Shown: positions 1-9,289, counted from the stretch's first letter. The stretch: DNA of 17,500 nt from Chrysomallon squamiferum (GCA_012295275.1 CM022670.1:8505506-8523005); one strand, 5' to 3'. Notes: generated from the letters alone by a model not told the origin. Made by a program: numbers and translations.

Positions 1-46
1 TGTTCAGCAGGAATAAACTAATAATTAAATAACAACAATAACAGAA

Positions 47-137
47 CAACAACAACAGTAATAATAAAACAACATCCTATAATAATAAGAAATAGTAGTA
101 GTAATAGTAGTAGTAGTAGTAATAATAATAATAATAA

Positions 138-168
<31 letters not shown>

Positions 169-200
169 AAGAAGAAGAAGAATAAGGAGAAGAAGAATAA
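47..200. repeat. Compound trinucleotide microsatellite (AAC/TAG/AAT/AAG)
   Basis: Successive imperfect and pure trinucleotide runs are visible: AAC-rich to about 75, TAG from about 93 to 120, AAT from 119 to 140, then a pure AAG run from 139 to about 182 with degenerate AAG/AAT after it. One motif changes into the next by single-base substitutions, as is usual for a compound microsatellite. It lies just downstream, in minus-strand terms, of the donor at 244-245, so it is probably intronic in the gene that owns the 246-377 exon. Confidence 0.9.
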
Positions 201-245
201 GATACTTTGTAGTATTTATGATACTTTGTGTCTGTTCATACTTAC

Positions 246-377
246 TCTAGAATTTTCGTTTTCTGTAACGGCTCTCACCAGAGCCTCATGGTGAGACAAA
301 ATATCTTCCATGCTGGTTTCTTCTTCATGGGCCACGTGTGACGTCAGCATCAAAGAGTTAACATCGAGCTGTTTCAT
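246..377 (-). CDS. Internal coding exon of an unrecognised gene (44 codons)
   Basis: Read on the minus strand, this 132-base block is preceded by an acceptor (CTTACAG, AG at 378-379) and followed by a near-perfect donor, GTAAGTATG, whose GT is at 244-245. The frame between them is open for all 44 codons and phase 0 at both ends. It begins MKQLDVNSLMLTSH and ends EALVRAVTENENSR. The peptide is hydrophilic and acidic, with a run of three Glu, and looks helical. The DNA is richer in GC and CpG than its surroundings. The plus strand also offers an acceptor-like CTCTAG and a donor-like CTGTAAGTA here, but all three plus frames are closed by stops, so I prefer the minus strand. The first codon is ATG, so this could be a first coding exon, but the start context is poor and an intron acceptor fits better. 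I do not recognise the family. It lies about 1.3 kb downstream of the protocadherin stop on the same strand, so it belongs to a separate gene or, less likely, to a spliced protocadherin isoform. Confidence 0.6.
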
Positions 378-1099
378 CTGTAAGTACATAAAGTAATAAT
401 GTTATGTAACAACCCCAACGACTCCGTTTTGTTGACCCGTCTAGGCTGTAAGACTTAAAAGCTGCAATTTAACGCTAGATAATCATTCAGTAATTGAACA
501 GAGTAAACGAAAAACAATCTACCAAAAAATGATTGGATATCTTTTGTTAATGTGAAGTATTTATATTATGTCATTATCATGGTTGTCATCATCATCATTA
601 TCATCTTACTCATCATCATAATCATCATTTTTCTTTTTCTAACTTAAATTTTTTAAAGCCATTTGGGTTGACCTGCTGTTATGTTTTTTTTTGTTTGTTT
701 TTTCTCACAAACATTTATTACAGTATTTAAGTACTGCTAAAATGTTTGCTGTAAAACCGTGTACCGTTAACGCAGAAAATCGTATAATCTTACACATTCT
801 CTACGTTACGTCTCGATCCTATCTGACAAGGGTAATGTATCCAGTCAACCATATTGGCTTAGTTAACTGATGTCCCGCTATCAGCTGAAATCTCAGACGA
901 AATGTAGCGTTTCTTTCTCAAGTGGATCGTTTACGTATCGGATAAGAAATCTCACAATACTTTATCCCCGACACAACAGAATGACAACAACACGTGACAA
1001 TAAAACGAGACTAAAGTATTGTTATGAATTCGTTATAAATGCTCATGGATTAAGGGAAACAAATGGTCGTACAAAACTGATAATCTGTGGTAAATGCAG
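378..1099. other. Non-coding stretch, no supported gene
   Basis: It contains an ATC/CAT-type microsatellite at about 584-629 and otherwise mixed sequence. From about 760 to 1110 CpG dinucleotides are more frequent than in neighbouring DNA. An open frame on the plus strand at 870-1106 has no recognisable domain, no good splice sites and odd composition, so I do not call it a gene. The only AATAAA on the minus strand that I noticed downstream of the protocadherin is TTTATT at 714-719. That would give a 3' UTR of roughly 1 kb, a weak suggestion. Confidence 0.6.
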
Positions 1100-1240
1100 G
1101 GGTTAGACTGGATGGTAAAGCGCTCGTTTGGTGTGAAGCAACCACACATACAATCGATACTGACTATGGTCTACGTGGGGTTTTTTGTGCCTCACGAAAG
1201 GTGTATATAAAATACCATGGTATGTGCTGTTTTGTTAATG
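1100..1240 (+). mobile_element. Degraded tRNA-derived SINE fragment of molluscan type
   Basis: The stretch from about 1105 (ACTGGATGGTAAAGCGCTCG) resembles the tRNA-like head and A box of the common molluscan SINE. A decayed B-box-like AATCGATAC sits at 1152-1160. The body ends with ACCATGGTATGTGCTGTTTTGT at 1213-1234, which matches from memory the conserved central part of that SINE (a GTGGTATGTGCTATCCTGT-like motif). Many substitutions and the absence of the rest of the core show that it is old. The 3' limit is unclear; an A-rich patch at about 1352-1371 might be the remains of the tail. The family match is recognition from memory, not a database search. Confidence 0.55.
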
Positions 1241-1692
1241 GATACATTTGAATGAAGGACTTAGAATCAGAGTGATATATGTCTGTCTGAACGTAATTTT
1301 TGAGATAGCCTACACTGCAGTTATTGTGGTATATAGATATATAGATGTATAGAAATAAAAAAATAAAAAGATATTTAACGTTGATAACGCTGTTACCGTT
1401 ATCTGTAATATACCAGATTCATTCATTGTTCAGGTCTTCAAATCAGTAAGTTTCCACTGAGGCTGGTGAGAATTACTAATCGTCTGATATACACTGCTTC
1501 TATTCTAAGCTCTTTAAATTATATTCAGTTAAACAAATTAAATTTAAGCATTTCATAATCCGAACATAATTGTTTTATATTTCCAGGATTAAATCCACGT
1601 TAAATCCCACCATTTCAGATAAACAAAAGGTTTCTTCTAAACACAATTTCAATTATTTTTTACTACATTAACTAAGATTTAAACATTTGACA
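1241..1692. other. Non-coding, probably protocadherin 3' UTR in part
   Basis: AT-rich sequence without a credible open frame on either strand. It lies directly after the protocadherin stop on the minus strand, so part of it should be 3' UTR. No clear minus-strand AATAAA was seen close to the stop codon. Confidence 0.5.
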
Positions 1693-4449
1693 TTAAAATC
1701 TTACAGTAGTAAGCACTTTATTAATTACCATGCATTCATCTCGCGTCTCCTCCATTCCACACACGTAACACACTCGAGCTGATTTCTTCTTCAAAACTTG
1801 ATATTTACAATTCTCGCACTTCACTGAAACGTCTTTCTTATCGGCTTTGAGCGAATTCATCTTAAAAGTGACAGTTTTGTTAGTCACTCTGTTAGATTCA
1901 CTTAACACAATAATACCAGGTTTTTGTTTCGAATTCTCTGGAGAATTTTTTCTAGTCTTTTCGCTGTTAATGCAGTGAGAGAAGAAATTATTTCTTGTGA
2001 TAGCGCCATATTCGAGGTTCTGCTTGTCTGTGTGTCGCAGAAAACACAAGACCACTGTTACACTAATTGCCAGTATGAAGGTAACGCACACAACGGACAC
2101 AACAATTTTTACATAACCGTCCTGGGAATAACCGTCTAATGTGACAACTACGTCAAGAGAAGATTGAGCCTTCAGAGGAGGAGTACCGAGATCACTAACA
2201 GTAATCAGCAGCGTGTGTGTCCTAATCTCCGATGACAAAATATTTCTTCTTAATGAAATTAGTCCAGTAGAGGAGTCGACAACAAACAAATCCGTTCTAC
2301 TTGCATTGATTGAATACTGTAACTGACCATTAACACCGCTGTCAAGATCGTATGCTTGGATGACTGCAATCTCAGTCCCGGCTGAAGAGGTTTGTAAAAT
2401 GGACGCAGATCCATTGTCTGGACCGGGAAAAGTTATGTGTGGACGATGATCGTTTTCATCCGTTACAAAAACAGTAACTGACGTAGAGGCCGACCTTGCT
2501 GGAATGCCATGGTCGACAGCAGAAACTTGGAATTCATATTTATGTGTGGTTTCATAATCTAATTTCCCCATGGATACCAGTGAGCCATTGTGATAAAGTC
2601 TAAATGGAAGAACGTCTGTAACAGAAAATATTTTCATATAAAATCTCACTTCTCCGTTCAGGTTTTCATCATCGTCTTCGGCAGTTATGTTCCCAATATG
2701 CGTATAAGGCAGTACATTTTCTTTGATGAAATATTCATAAGAATGATTAAAAAAATTTGGAGGATTATCGTTTTGATCTTTGACTTTTAAAATAATCAAA
2801 GAAGTGCCAGTTCTAGGAGGAGATCCGTGATCTGTAGCGGTCACCGGAATGTTGTAATATGCCGCCTGCTCCCTATCAACACTTCTGTTGACGAAAACTT
2901 CGCCTGTTGTTTCTTTGACTGTCACTGTGTTTTTCACTGAATCAGATATAAAGTAAGAAATATTTGCATTCTGACCCACGTCGTTGTCAGTCGCAGACAC
3001 GCGTCCAATAAATGACGGAGCATCGTTGTTTTCTTCAATCGACATTAGATAACGTGCTCGTACAAACTGCGGGCTATTGTCGTTAACATCCAGTACTTTT
3101 ACTAATAACTGTTCTGATGATCTAAGAGGAGGTCTGCCACCATCACGACACGTGACTGTCACGTTGTGCAGTGGGATCTGTTCCCTGTCTAGCGGCACGG
3201 CAACGACAACTTTGTATTCAGCGTCTTGGCGCTGTAGTAGAAAATTAACATTCTCACTCGTGCACTGCACTTCTCCGTTATCACCAGGGTCGGTGTCTCT
3301 CGCTCTGACGAGGGCAACAACGCGCCCAACGACAGCAGATTCAGGTACTGTTGCGGCACCGTTTTCACTGAAAAGTAACTGAATGATAATCTGGGGTTTG
3401 TTGTTGCCTGTATCTAGAACTGATATCAGAACTGTAGTCTGAGAAGTTAAAGCTGGATTTCCTCCATCGACAGCCAGTATTGTAAAGTTAAACAAACTTC
3501 CTCCTTCGTTTTCTAACGAATGTTTAATACTCACTGATCCAGATTTGGAATCGACCCCAAAATATTTGGTAACGCGGTTCTGGTTGGGATTAGCAAAGCT
3601 GTATTTAACTTCACCATTCTCACCAGAATCCAGATCAGCAGCAGAAAGAACCAAAACTGCTGATCCTATTTTACTGTTTTCTGGAACAGAAACTTCATAC
3701 GTATCCTTAGTGAAGATTGGTTGATTGTCATTTACGTCAAGTATTGAAATTATAACCAACATATTACCACTTCGAGGTGGAGTACCGCCATCGTATGCTG
3801 ATACAGAAAGACTGTACTTAGACTTCAGTTCTCTATCCAGCGTGTCTGAAAGTCGCAGCACCAAAGTGTTAGAGCCATCTTTGACACTGGTATAAACAAG
3901 AGAAAATGGTGACCAAAACGGAGACACGGAATATCGCTGAATCTTGAAACGCGAATCTGCATCGGCGTCATGTGCAAGCGGTAGAGAAATGTCGGCTCCT
4001 ACAGGAGTGTTCTCGTAGATCTCTCTGTGGATAACTGTCTGAGGAAACTGTGGAGAGTTGTCGTTGACATCAGTCAAAATCACGAACACTGAGACTTTCT
4101 GAAAACAGGTTCCAGTCACTGACTGCACGGCGATGTCAACATTCAGCAGACATTCCGAGATGAACACACACATTGTGATATTTTCTCTGTCCAGTGCGAC
4201 AGACGAAGACAAGCCTCCCGTAGTTTCGTTTATTTTAAACATCAGATGATGTCCATCTTGCTGCGAGATGACAGAATATCTCAGTCTTCCAGGATCTCTA
4301 CATCCAGCAGTTTTAGTCAAGTTCTCTGTGTCTGCGATGCTACCCAGAAATACAGGAGAAGATCCCTCGGGTATCCTAAAAACACGAGACAGTCCGTGAA
4401 CACTCAACAACTCGATAAAGAGCAGAAGAATCTTGAATATGGTAGCCAT
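1693..4449 (-). CDS. Protocadherin, single large coding exon, 918 aa
   Basis: This is a single-pass cell-surface adhesion receptor of the cadherin superfamily, expected to mediate calcium-dependent contact at the plasma membrane, often in neurons. Residues 1-19 form a signal peptide (hydrophobic FKILLLFIELLSVHG). About seven extracellular cadherin repeats follow (roughly 20-136, 137-246, 247-353, 354-462, 463-565, 566-672 and 673-773). They are marked by linker motifs DVNDNSP (127), DVNDNQP (238), DTGNNKP (346), DVNDNSP (454), DQNDNPP (558) and DENDHRP (664), and by DRE motifs at 87, 205, 421 and 525. DxD/DxNGE motifs are present at 272, 385, 592 and 701. There are many N-glycosylation sites, for example N43, N74, N321, N495, N587 and N715. 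A membrane span covers about 779-803. The 115-residue tail lacks a recognisable catenin-binding region and ends with two CxxC pairs (C878/C881 and C894/C897). The intronless ectodomain-plus-tail exon is typical of molluscan protocadherins. The start has G at +4 and is immediately followed by the signal peptide. The orthologue cannot be named from sequence alone. Confidence 0.96.
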   Translation of the reverse strand: MATIFKILLLFIELLSVHGLSRVFRIPEGSSPVFLGSIADTENLTKTAGCRDPGRLRYSVISQQDGHHLMFKINETTGGLSSSVALDRENITMCVFISECLLNVDIAVQSVTGTCFQKVSVFVILTDVNDNSPQFPQTVIHREIYENTPVGADISLPLAHDADADSRFKIQRYSVSPFWSPFSLVYTSVKDGSNTLVLRLSDTLDRELKSKYSLSVSAYDGGTPPRSGNMLVIISILDVNDNQPIFTKDTYEVSVPENSKIGSAVLVLSAADLDSGENGEVKYSFANPNQNRVTKYFGVDSKSGSVSIKHSLENEGGSLFNFTILAVDGGNPALTSQTTVLISVLDTGNNKPQIIIQLLFSENGAATVPESAVVGRVVALVRARDTDPGDNGEVQCTSENVNFLLQRQDAEYKVVVAVPLDREQIPLHNVTVTCRDGGRPPLRSSEQLLVKVLDVNDNSPQFVRARYLMSIEENNDAPSFIGRVSATDNDVGQNANISYFISDSVKNTVTVKETTGEVFVNRSVDREQAAYYNIPVTATDHGSPPRTGTSLIILKVKDQNDNPPNFFNHSYEYFIKENVLPYTHIGNITAEDDDENLNGEVRFYMKIFSVTDVLPFRLYHNGSLVSMGKLDYETTHKYEFQVSAVDHGIPARSASTSVTVFVTDENDHRPHITFPGPDNGSASILQTSSAGTEIAVIQAYDLDSGVNGQLQYSINASRTDLFVVDSSTGLISLRRNILSSEIRTHTLLITVSDLGTPPLKAQSSLDVVVTLDGYSQDGYVKIVVSVVCVTFILAISVTVVLCFLRHTDKQNLEYGAITRNNFFSHCINSEKTRKNSPENSKQKPGIIVLSESNRVTNKTVTFKMNSLKADKKDVSVKCENCKYQVLKKKSARVCYVCGMEETRDECMVINKVLTTVRF

Positions 4450-4460
4450 GGAGGAAGCAT
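4404..4460 (-). other. Overlapping upstream ORF in the protocadherin leader
   Basis: An ATG on the minus strand at 4458-4460 lies 11 bases upstream of the protocadherin ATG, in a different frame. It runs 18 codons to a TGA at 4404-4406, inside the signal-peptide region. If it is in the mRNA it could reduce translation of the main frame. It is visible in the sequence; its use is not shown. Confidence 0.35.
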
Positions 4461-4493
4461 ACTTCTGCTTGAAGTTCTGTCTTCTAATAATGT

Positions 4494-4503
4494 CTGAATA
4501 AGC

Positions 4504-4536
<33 letters not shown>

Positions 4537-4553
4537 AAGAAAGAAAAAAAGAA
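4494..4553 (-). promoter_or_regulatory. Candidate splice acceptor with long polypyrimidine tract upstream of protocadherin ATG
   Basis: On the minus strand a tract of almost pure C/T, more than 40 bases long (plus 4509-4553, A/G), is followed by CATTTAAGCTTATTCAG and then the leader. The AG is at plus 4494-4495. This is a very good acceptor about 45 bases before the ATG. It suggests that the large coding exon is joined to an upstream non-coding exon. A further A/G-rich stretch lies at about 4626-4660. Alternatively the tract is simply a microsatellite. Confidence 0.45.
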
Positions 4554-4848
4554 TCAAACAGATTAATGTATAAGAAATTATATTAAAAAATGATAGAAAA
4601 TATACTTTAAAAAAAATATATAGTTTAAAAGAAAGAAAAAAAGAAAGAAAGAAAAGAAAACTTGTGAACGAAATAAAACGTACATCCAATACTTACTAAG
4701 GCAAACGGAACAATCAGTAATTTCAAACATTCAAGTGGCCAGTGCTGTTGTCATTTAACACTAGTCCATCAAACAATTACATTTAAAATAAAAATCACTT
4801 AAATATTCTATTTACTAACCGAAACATTTTTATCTTGTCATCTCTCAC

Positions 4849-4955
4849 CTACAGGTGGTCTGGCAGTTCAGCGCCAATCAAGGCGCAGTTCTAGGGGAGG
4901 GTCTCGGAGGTCACGATCCTTACGTGCCGAAAATGATAAAAATGACTCATTTTAA
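4849..4955 (-). promoter_or_regulatory. GC-rich block: candidate leader exon and promoter of protocadherin
   Basis: In AT-rich surroundings this block is notably GC- and CpG-rich. On the minus strand it ends in a strong donor, CTGTAG followed by GTGAGA (GT at 4847-4848), which pairs with the acceptor at 4494-4495 to give a 354-base intron before the protocadherin ATG. It carries a plus-oriented CCAAT at 4874-4878 within a GCGCC-N6-GGCGC hairpin (4871-4886) and a perfect AP-1/bZIP site TGACTCA at 4943-4949. An alternative reading on the plus strand is a terminal exon after the acceptor CTCACCTACAG (AG at 4853-4854). One frame there encodes a basic Ser/Arg-rich tail (QRQSRRSSRGGSRRSRSLR) with a TAA at 4953-4955, and a second frame is also open. 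I favour the protocadherin leader because of the matched splice pair on the same strand. Confidence 0.4.
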
Positions 4956-4967
4956 AGAAGCTGTTTT

Positions 4968-5046
4968 TCTACACATACACACACACTGACGGACACACAC
5001 AGAAACATTCGCGCGCCTATGTATGTATGTATGTATGTATGTATAT
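4968..5046. repeat. CA-rich and TATG microsatellites
   Basis: An imperfect CA tract (about 4972-5002) is followed by a pure TATG run (about 5022-5044). This is simple sequence repeat only. Confidence 0.85.
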
Positions 5047-6626
5047 ATTTCCCAGATGCTAGATGTATTTTTATTTTTAATTCCATCCCCATCTGTGACC
5101 TATTCTGGATCCGCCTGTGCTGTGGACCATGACAATCAATCTAGAATCATTGCCTAAGGCTAAAATAGTAAAGTGGAAAATTAATAGTCGCTGATTTAGA
5201 AAACAACGGAACATCTGTTGTTTGAAAATAACTATAAGCATTTTTCATTCAGGTTAGTGTTAGTTTGGTTGGATTTACGTTCGTTTTATTTATTTATTCA
5301 TTCATTTATTTATTTACAGAACTAAAAAAACTTTCCAAAAGCTATTATCAGAGGTAATTTCAAGTCAATATAGCATGACTTTCGTTGTGTCTATAAAAGG
5401 CAGTTTACTTTGAATCAGCTTTGGATGGAATGGGAAATAATTTCCAAAATCCTAGTCATTCTGAGTTAGACATTAACAACCCCAAAAATATTTAAAATAA
5501 AACACGCACGCGCACACACGCACACACACACTGCACACACCCATACACACCAACATCCAGTTCCCCTCACACACAGTCCTAAGCTGTTTATGTGTATTTT
5601 ACTAATGACAAATTGAATTCAAATACCTAACGTTTAATCACTGAACAAGCTCGTGTATTTTTTTCCACTGGAATTTTCTATCTCGTACTAAATTAGAGTA
5701 TCGCTAATGTCATTCATAGCATTAAAATACCACTTAGGTGACAAATAAAAGTAATAACAATAAATTCCAACATTATTAATAAAATAAAATACTGAACTCA
5801 CCTAGCCTTTGTACTTCTTGCTCAAGTAAACCTTTCGAAATTTTACGGATGACAAAACTCATGCTTCAGTACGTTTAGCCCCTAACCATTACAGCTGAAA
5901 CACAATGGGTCAATTTTCTGAAGACGAGGCAGTATAATAAAAATATAAAAATAAAAATATCTGATGGTAAAAGATTAGCATTTGTTAAGTACGTGATTGG
6001 CTGGGCAGTTATAAAAGAATATGAAAATTCTGTTTATATTTATATTTTCGGTATGTTCAGTATGTAACGAACACAATAGTACAATCATGTGACAGGATCT
6101 AGATCGCAGGGCTGGGAGGGGCGTTCGTCATGCTTAATGTCTTCATGTCACCACTAACACTAACGGTTAAGTTGCGTGTTTTCTGATAACATTTAAACCC
6201 AAACAAAAAAAAATGTCGGTTGTACTGGTTTGTTCAGACACAATATCATTTTGCGGTTCTCACAAACCGATACGTTCTTGTTTTAGAGATAACTCAGTAA
6301 TTCAAACTACCTGAATGAACGATTTTACCGCCGATAACAACATGATTTTTGAAAAATGGAAGACCGCGAGGAACCAATACAGACTTTGTCAAACGAAATT
6401 ATCCTTCAAAGTCCCAGACTTCCGAGCCCCAGTCGCAACTAATCCTGGCTGTGATTTCTGTCAGTGATAAATTTCAGCGTGGAATCTTGATACCAACTCC
6501 ATTGCTCAGATATATTCACACACGGCTTGGGGGTTATCTTTGTGTTATCACAGTTAATTAGAATATATATATAGTTTACAACTGTGGTGAGATTGCTGAA
6601 ATATCTCAACATTTGATATACAGATC
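5047..6626. other. Non-coding AT-rich stretch, no supported gene
   Basis: It holds a TTTA run (about 5284-5318), a CA-rich patch (about 5503-5578) and otherwise unstructured AT-rich DNA. The plus-strand open frame at 6349-6561 has no recognisable domain. The stretch 5091-5150 is somewhat GC-richer and its reverse strand contains GGCGGATCCAGAATAGG, which vaguely resembles a fragment of an old transposable element. I cannot name it. Confidence 0.55.
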
Positions 6627-6885
<259 letters not shown>

Positions 6886-7335
6886 GTCACATAGGAAAAA
6901 TGGAAGTCCTCCTCATCAAATACATTAGGAAGGAATGGATAAAACGTGTGTTCTTGAAAGCAGCTGTGATGTTCATGGAAGTGAAGGACACGTATTATTG
7001 TTATTACTAATCAGTTATTATTGTTATTAAATATCATTTTAATCTGTATTATACCTAAAGACTCCATTTATTTCTGTATTTATATATGTTTGTATGTAAC
7101 AAAACGTCTATAATAATTAATAATATATTCTTGGCCAACAAAAACCCCAACAAATTTCGCGAATTTCGTGGTAATTATTATTATTATTATTGTTGTTGTT
7201 GTTGTTGTTGTTATTTAATTTTGTGAAAAAAAATTTCGAATTGGTTATCTATGAAAAGAAATGAAGATGAACCGGTTTTATTTACTGCTCTGACATGTTA
7301 ATATCAGACACACTTTCTCACACACACGGACACAG

Positions 7336-7367
<32 letters not shown>

Positions 7368-7644
7368 ACAGACAAACATAGAGACAGACGAAAAATAACA
7401 AAAAACTAACTTCATTGGAGAAAAAATATTACGTTCACAACAGCAAACAAAAGATATCAAATATCAGTATTATTAATATCAGTTATCACATATCTAATGT
7501 GACAGTGTTTTGTACACTACATGACTACAGCTGGCGCCGAGTTCATGACATACACATCATTCATTCATCACGTTTTGTATGAGAAATATTATATTTCATG
7601 TCGCCTTTAATTCACACTTATATTCAGTTCACAGTTTAAGAGGT

Positions 7645-7680
<36 letters not shown>

Positions 7681-8385
7681 CCTTTCAGGCTTCACGGCGT
7701 ATCAAACGACAAAACTAATAAACAAGATGATATTTTGATTATTTGAATATTTGATAACAGATAAAAATGTTTTATACAACATGACTGAACTGTTACAACA
7801 GCTGATAGCAAAACTGCAATTTGATATGTATTAAGAACTATATCATAGGTAAATCTTACCTGTGTTTCTAATGCGCGCTGCATTTATACTTCCTTGTTTT
7901 ACAGCGTGTTTCTGCATGTTTCTACCAGTGATATTGTATGATAAAGTTCTAAATGCAAAGAACGCTAATAAATTAACAAGCACAATCTAAATTGCTGTAA
8001 ATTTGTTAAAGATAGAAAATCGCATTTGCATTTTTAATCAAGAGAAAAATTCGATAATGATAAACATAACAATACAATGACCAGATAAATACTTTTTTTA
8101 CTATATTCTTTTTCTAGAATTTTCTCTTCTTCTTCTTCGTGTTTTCTTCTTCTTCTTATTATTAGATAATCACAGTTATTCACAGAGCAAAAATAAAAAT
8201 GTGCTTGTATTATTTTTTTAAATATATTTATTTTGATAATATTAAGTGTTTCAGCTATTTGCGAACAACTGTTTGTTCGTGAACGTTTGTGTGCGTGTGT
8301 GTGTGTGCCTGAGTTTGTTTGTAATGTTTATAATCCATTCCTGAATTAGAATACTTTATTTATTAACTGTTAAAACTAATTAGGA
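6886..8385. other. Non-coding AT-rich stretch with scattered simple repeats
   Basis: No supported gene. It contains ATT/GTT at about 7172-7213, a CA run at about 7316-7372, a poly-T run of about 31 bases at 7648-7678, TTC units at 8125-8157 and a short GT run at about 8290-8306. A patch at about 7150-7170 (AACAAATTTCGCGAATTTCG) resembles CpG-containing relics often seen in molluscan mobile DNA, but I cannot assign it. The minus-strand open frames at 7278-7460 and 7692-7883 are translations of repeats or of AT-rich DNA without domains. Confidence 0.55.
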
Positions 8386-8386
8386 A

Positions 8387-8625
<239 letters not shown>

Positions 8626-8851
8626 TTTTGTTTAAAATTATATACTGAAATATTAAGATACAGAATTGAAAGTAAGCATAATTTATCAGCTGTCTATGGG
8701 AAGGTACATGTTAAAGAACTCTTCATGCTGTTCGAAAAAGCGAAAAGCAAGAAATCTTTTTTTCATTACCAGTTTTATCCTTAACTTCAGTTTTAGCTTT
8801 TCTGATTAAAACCTTAAAATTTCACAGTACAAAATGTTTATTCTTATATAA

Positions 8852-8852
8852 A

Positions 8853-8885
<33 letters not shown>
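8852..8885. repeat. ATT microsatellite in intron before EF-hand exon
   Basis: A pure ATT run ends about 30 bases before the acceptor at 8915-8916. Confidence 0.9.
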
Positions 8886-8916
8886 CTTATTATTCATTAT
8901 TTTGTTTTCCTCACAG

Positions 8917-9000
8917 ACGCGTTTGAATCAGTTAGATGAAAACAGCGATGGACGAATTACACTGGACAACTCGTAAAGGCATACTCGAAGAAGAAACAAA
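8917..9000 (+). pseudogene. EF-hand exon with a one-base deletion in loop position 12
   Basis: The exon follows a good acceptor (TTTTGTTTTCCTCACAG) and precedes a donor (AAA then GTACGT). In phase 0 it reads TRLNQLDENSDGRITLD, an EF-hand E-helix end and calcium loop with ligands at D1, N3, D5, G6 and I8. The frame then meets TAA at 8974-8976. Shifting by one base after the GAC codon gives LVKAYSKKKQ, a typical exiting helix, which runs in frame through the donor into the next EF-hand exon. The lost base lies in the codon that should be the loop's twelfth residue (normally Glu). This is either a real frameshift (pseudogene or null allele) or a sequence error. An alternative donor, CTC then GTAAAG (GT at 8973-8974), could skip the break if it pairs with the acceptor at 9354-9355. 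At least one upstream exon is needed for a start codon, and I did not find it. Confidence 0.65.
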
Positions 9001-9238
9001 GTACGTTTTAAATTACTCCCCTGGTTTCCTTTTGAAAACAAATTTAACGAACAGTTTATGCATGCTATATAGGATTTTCCAGGTTTAATTTACCAGATAT
9101 TTTTGACATCAATTTACAACAACAATTCCAGATTGAGAATTAACAGGAAATTTATCATGTATATCTAACACAAACAATACAGGTGACGACTGCAACAATG
9201 GTTTGACCTACTCGCCCATTTTTAATGCACCACTCTCT

Positions 9239-9289
<51 letters not shown>

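Noticed and set aside
1-182. Tandem trinucleotides as a CRISPR-like array
   Set aside because: Pure microsatellite without spacers, in a eukaryotic context.
870-1106. Plus-strand 78-codon open frame
   Set aside because: No domain, odd composition and no splice or poly(A) context. Its end runs into the SINE relic.
4871-4886. GCGCC-N6-GGCGC hairpin as part of a tRNA or other RNA gene
   Set aside because: No cloverleaf, A box or B box around it. It fits better as part of a promoter or exon.
5091-5160. GC-richer patch containing GGCGGATCCAGAATAGG on the reverse strand as a transposon end
   Set aside because: The resemblance to repeats I remember is too slight, and no second terminus or duplication was seen.
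6349-6561. Plus-strand 70-codon open frame
   Set aside because: No recognisable family and no convincing splice or start context.
8664-8768. Peptide ELFMLFEKAKSKKSFF upstream of the EF-hand exon, resembling an EF-hand entry helix
   Set aside because: No calcium loop follows and no donor is present at a suitable place. Probably chance, so the missing first EF-hand is not identified.
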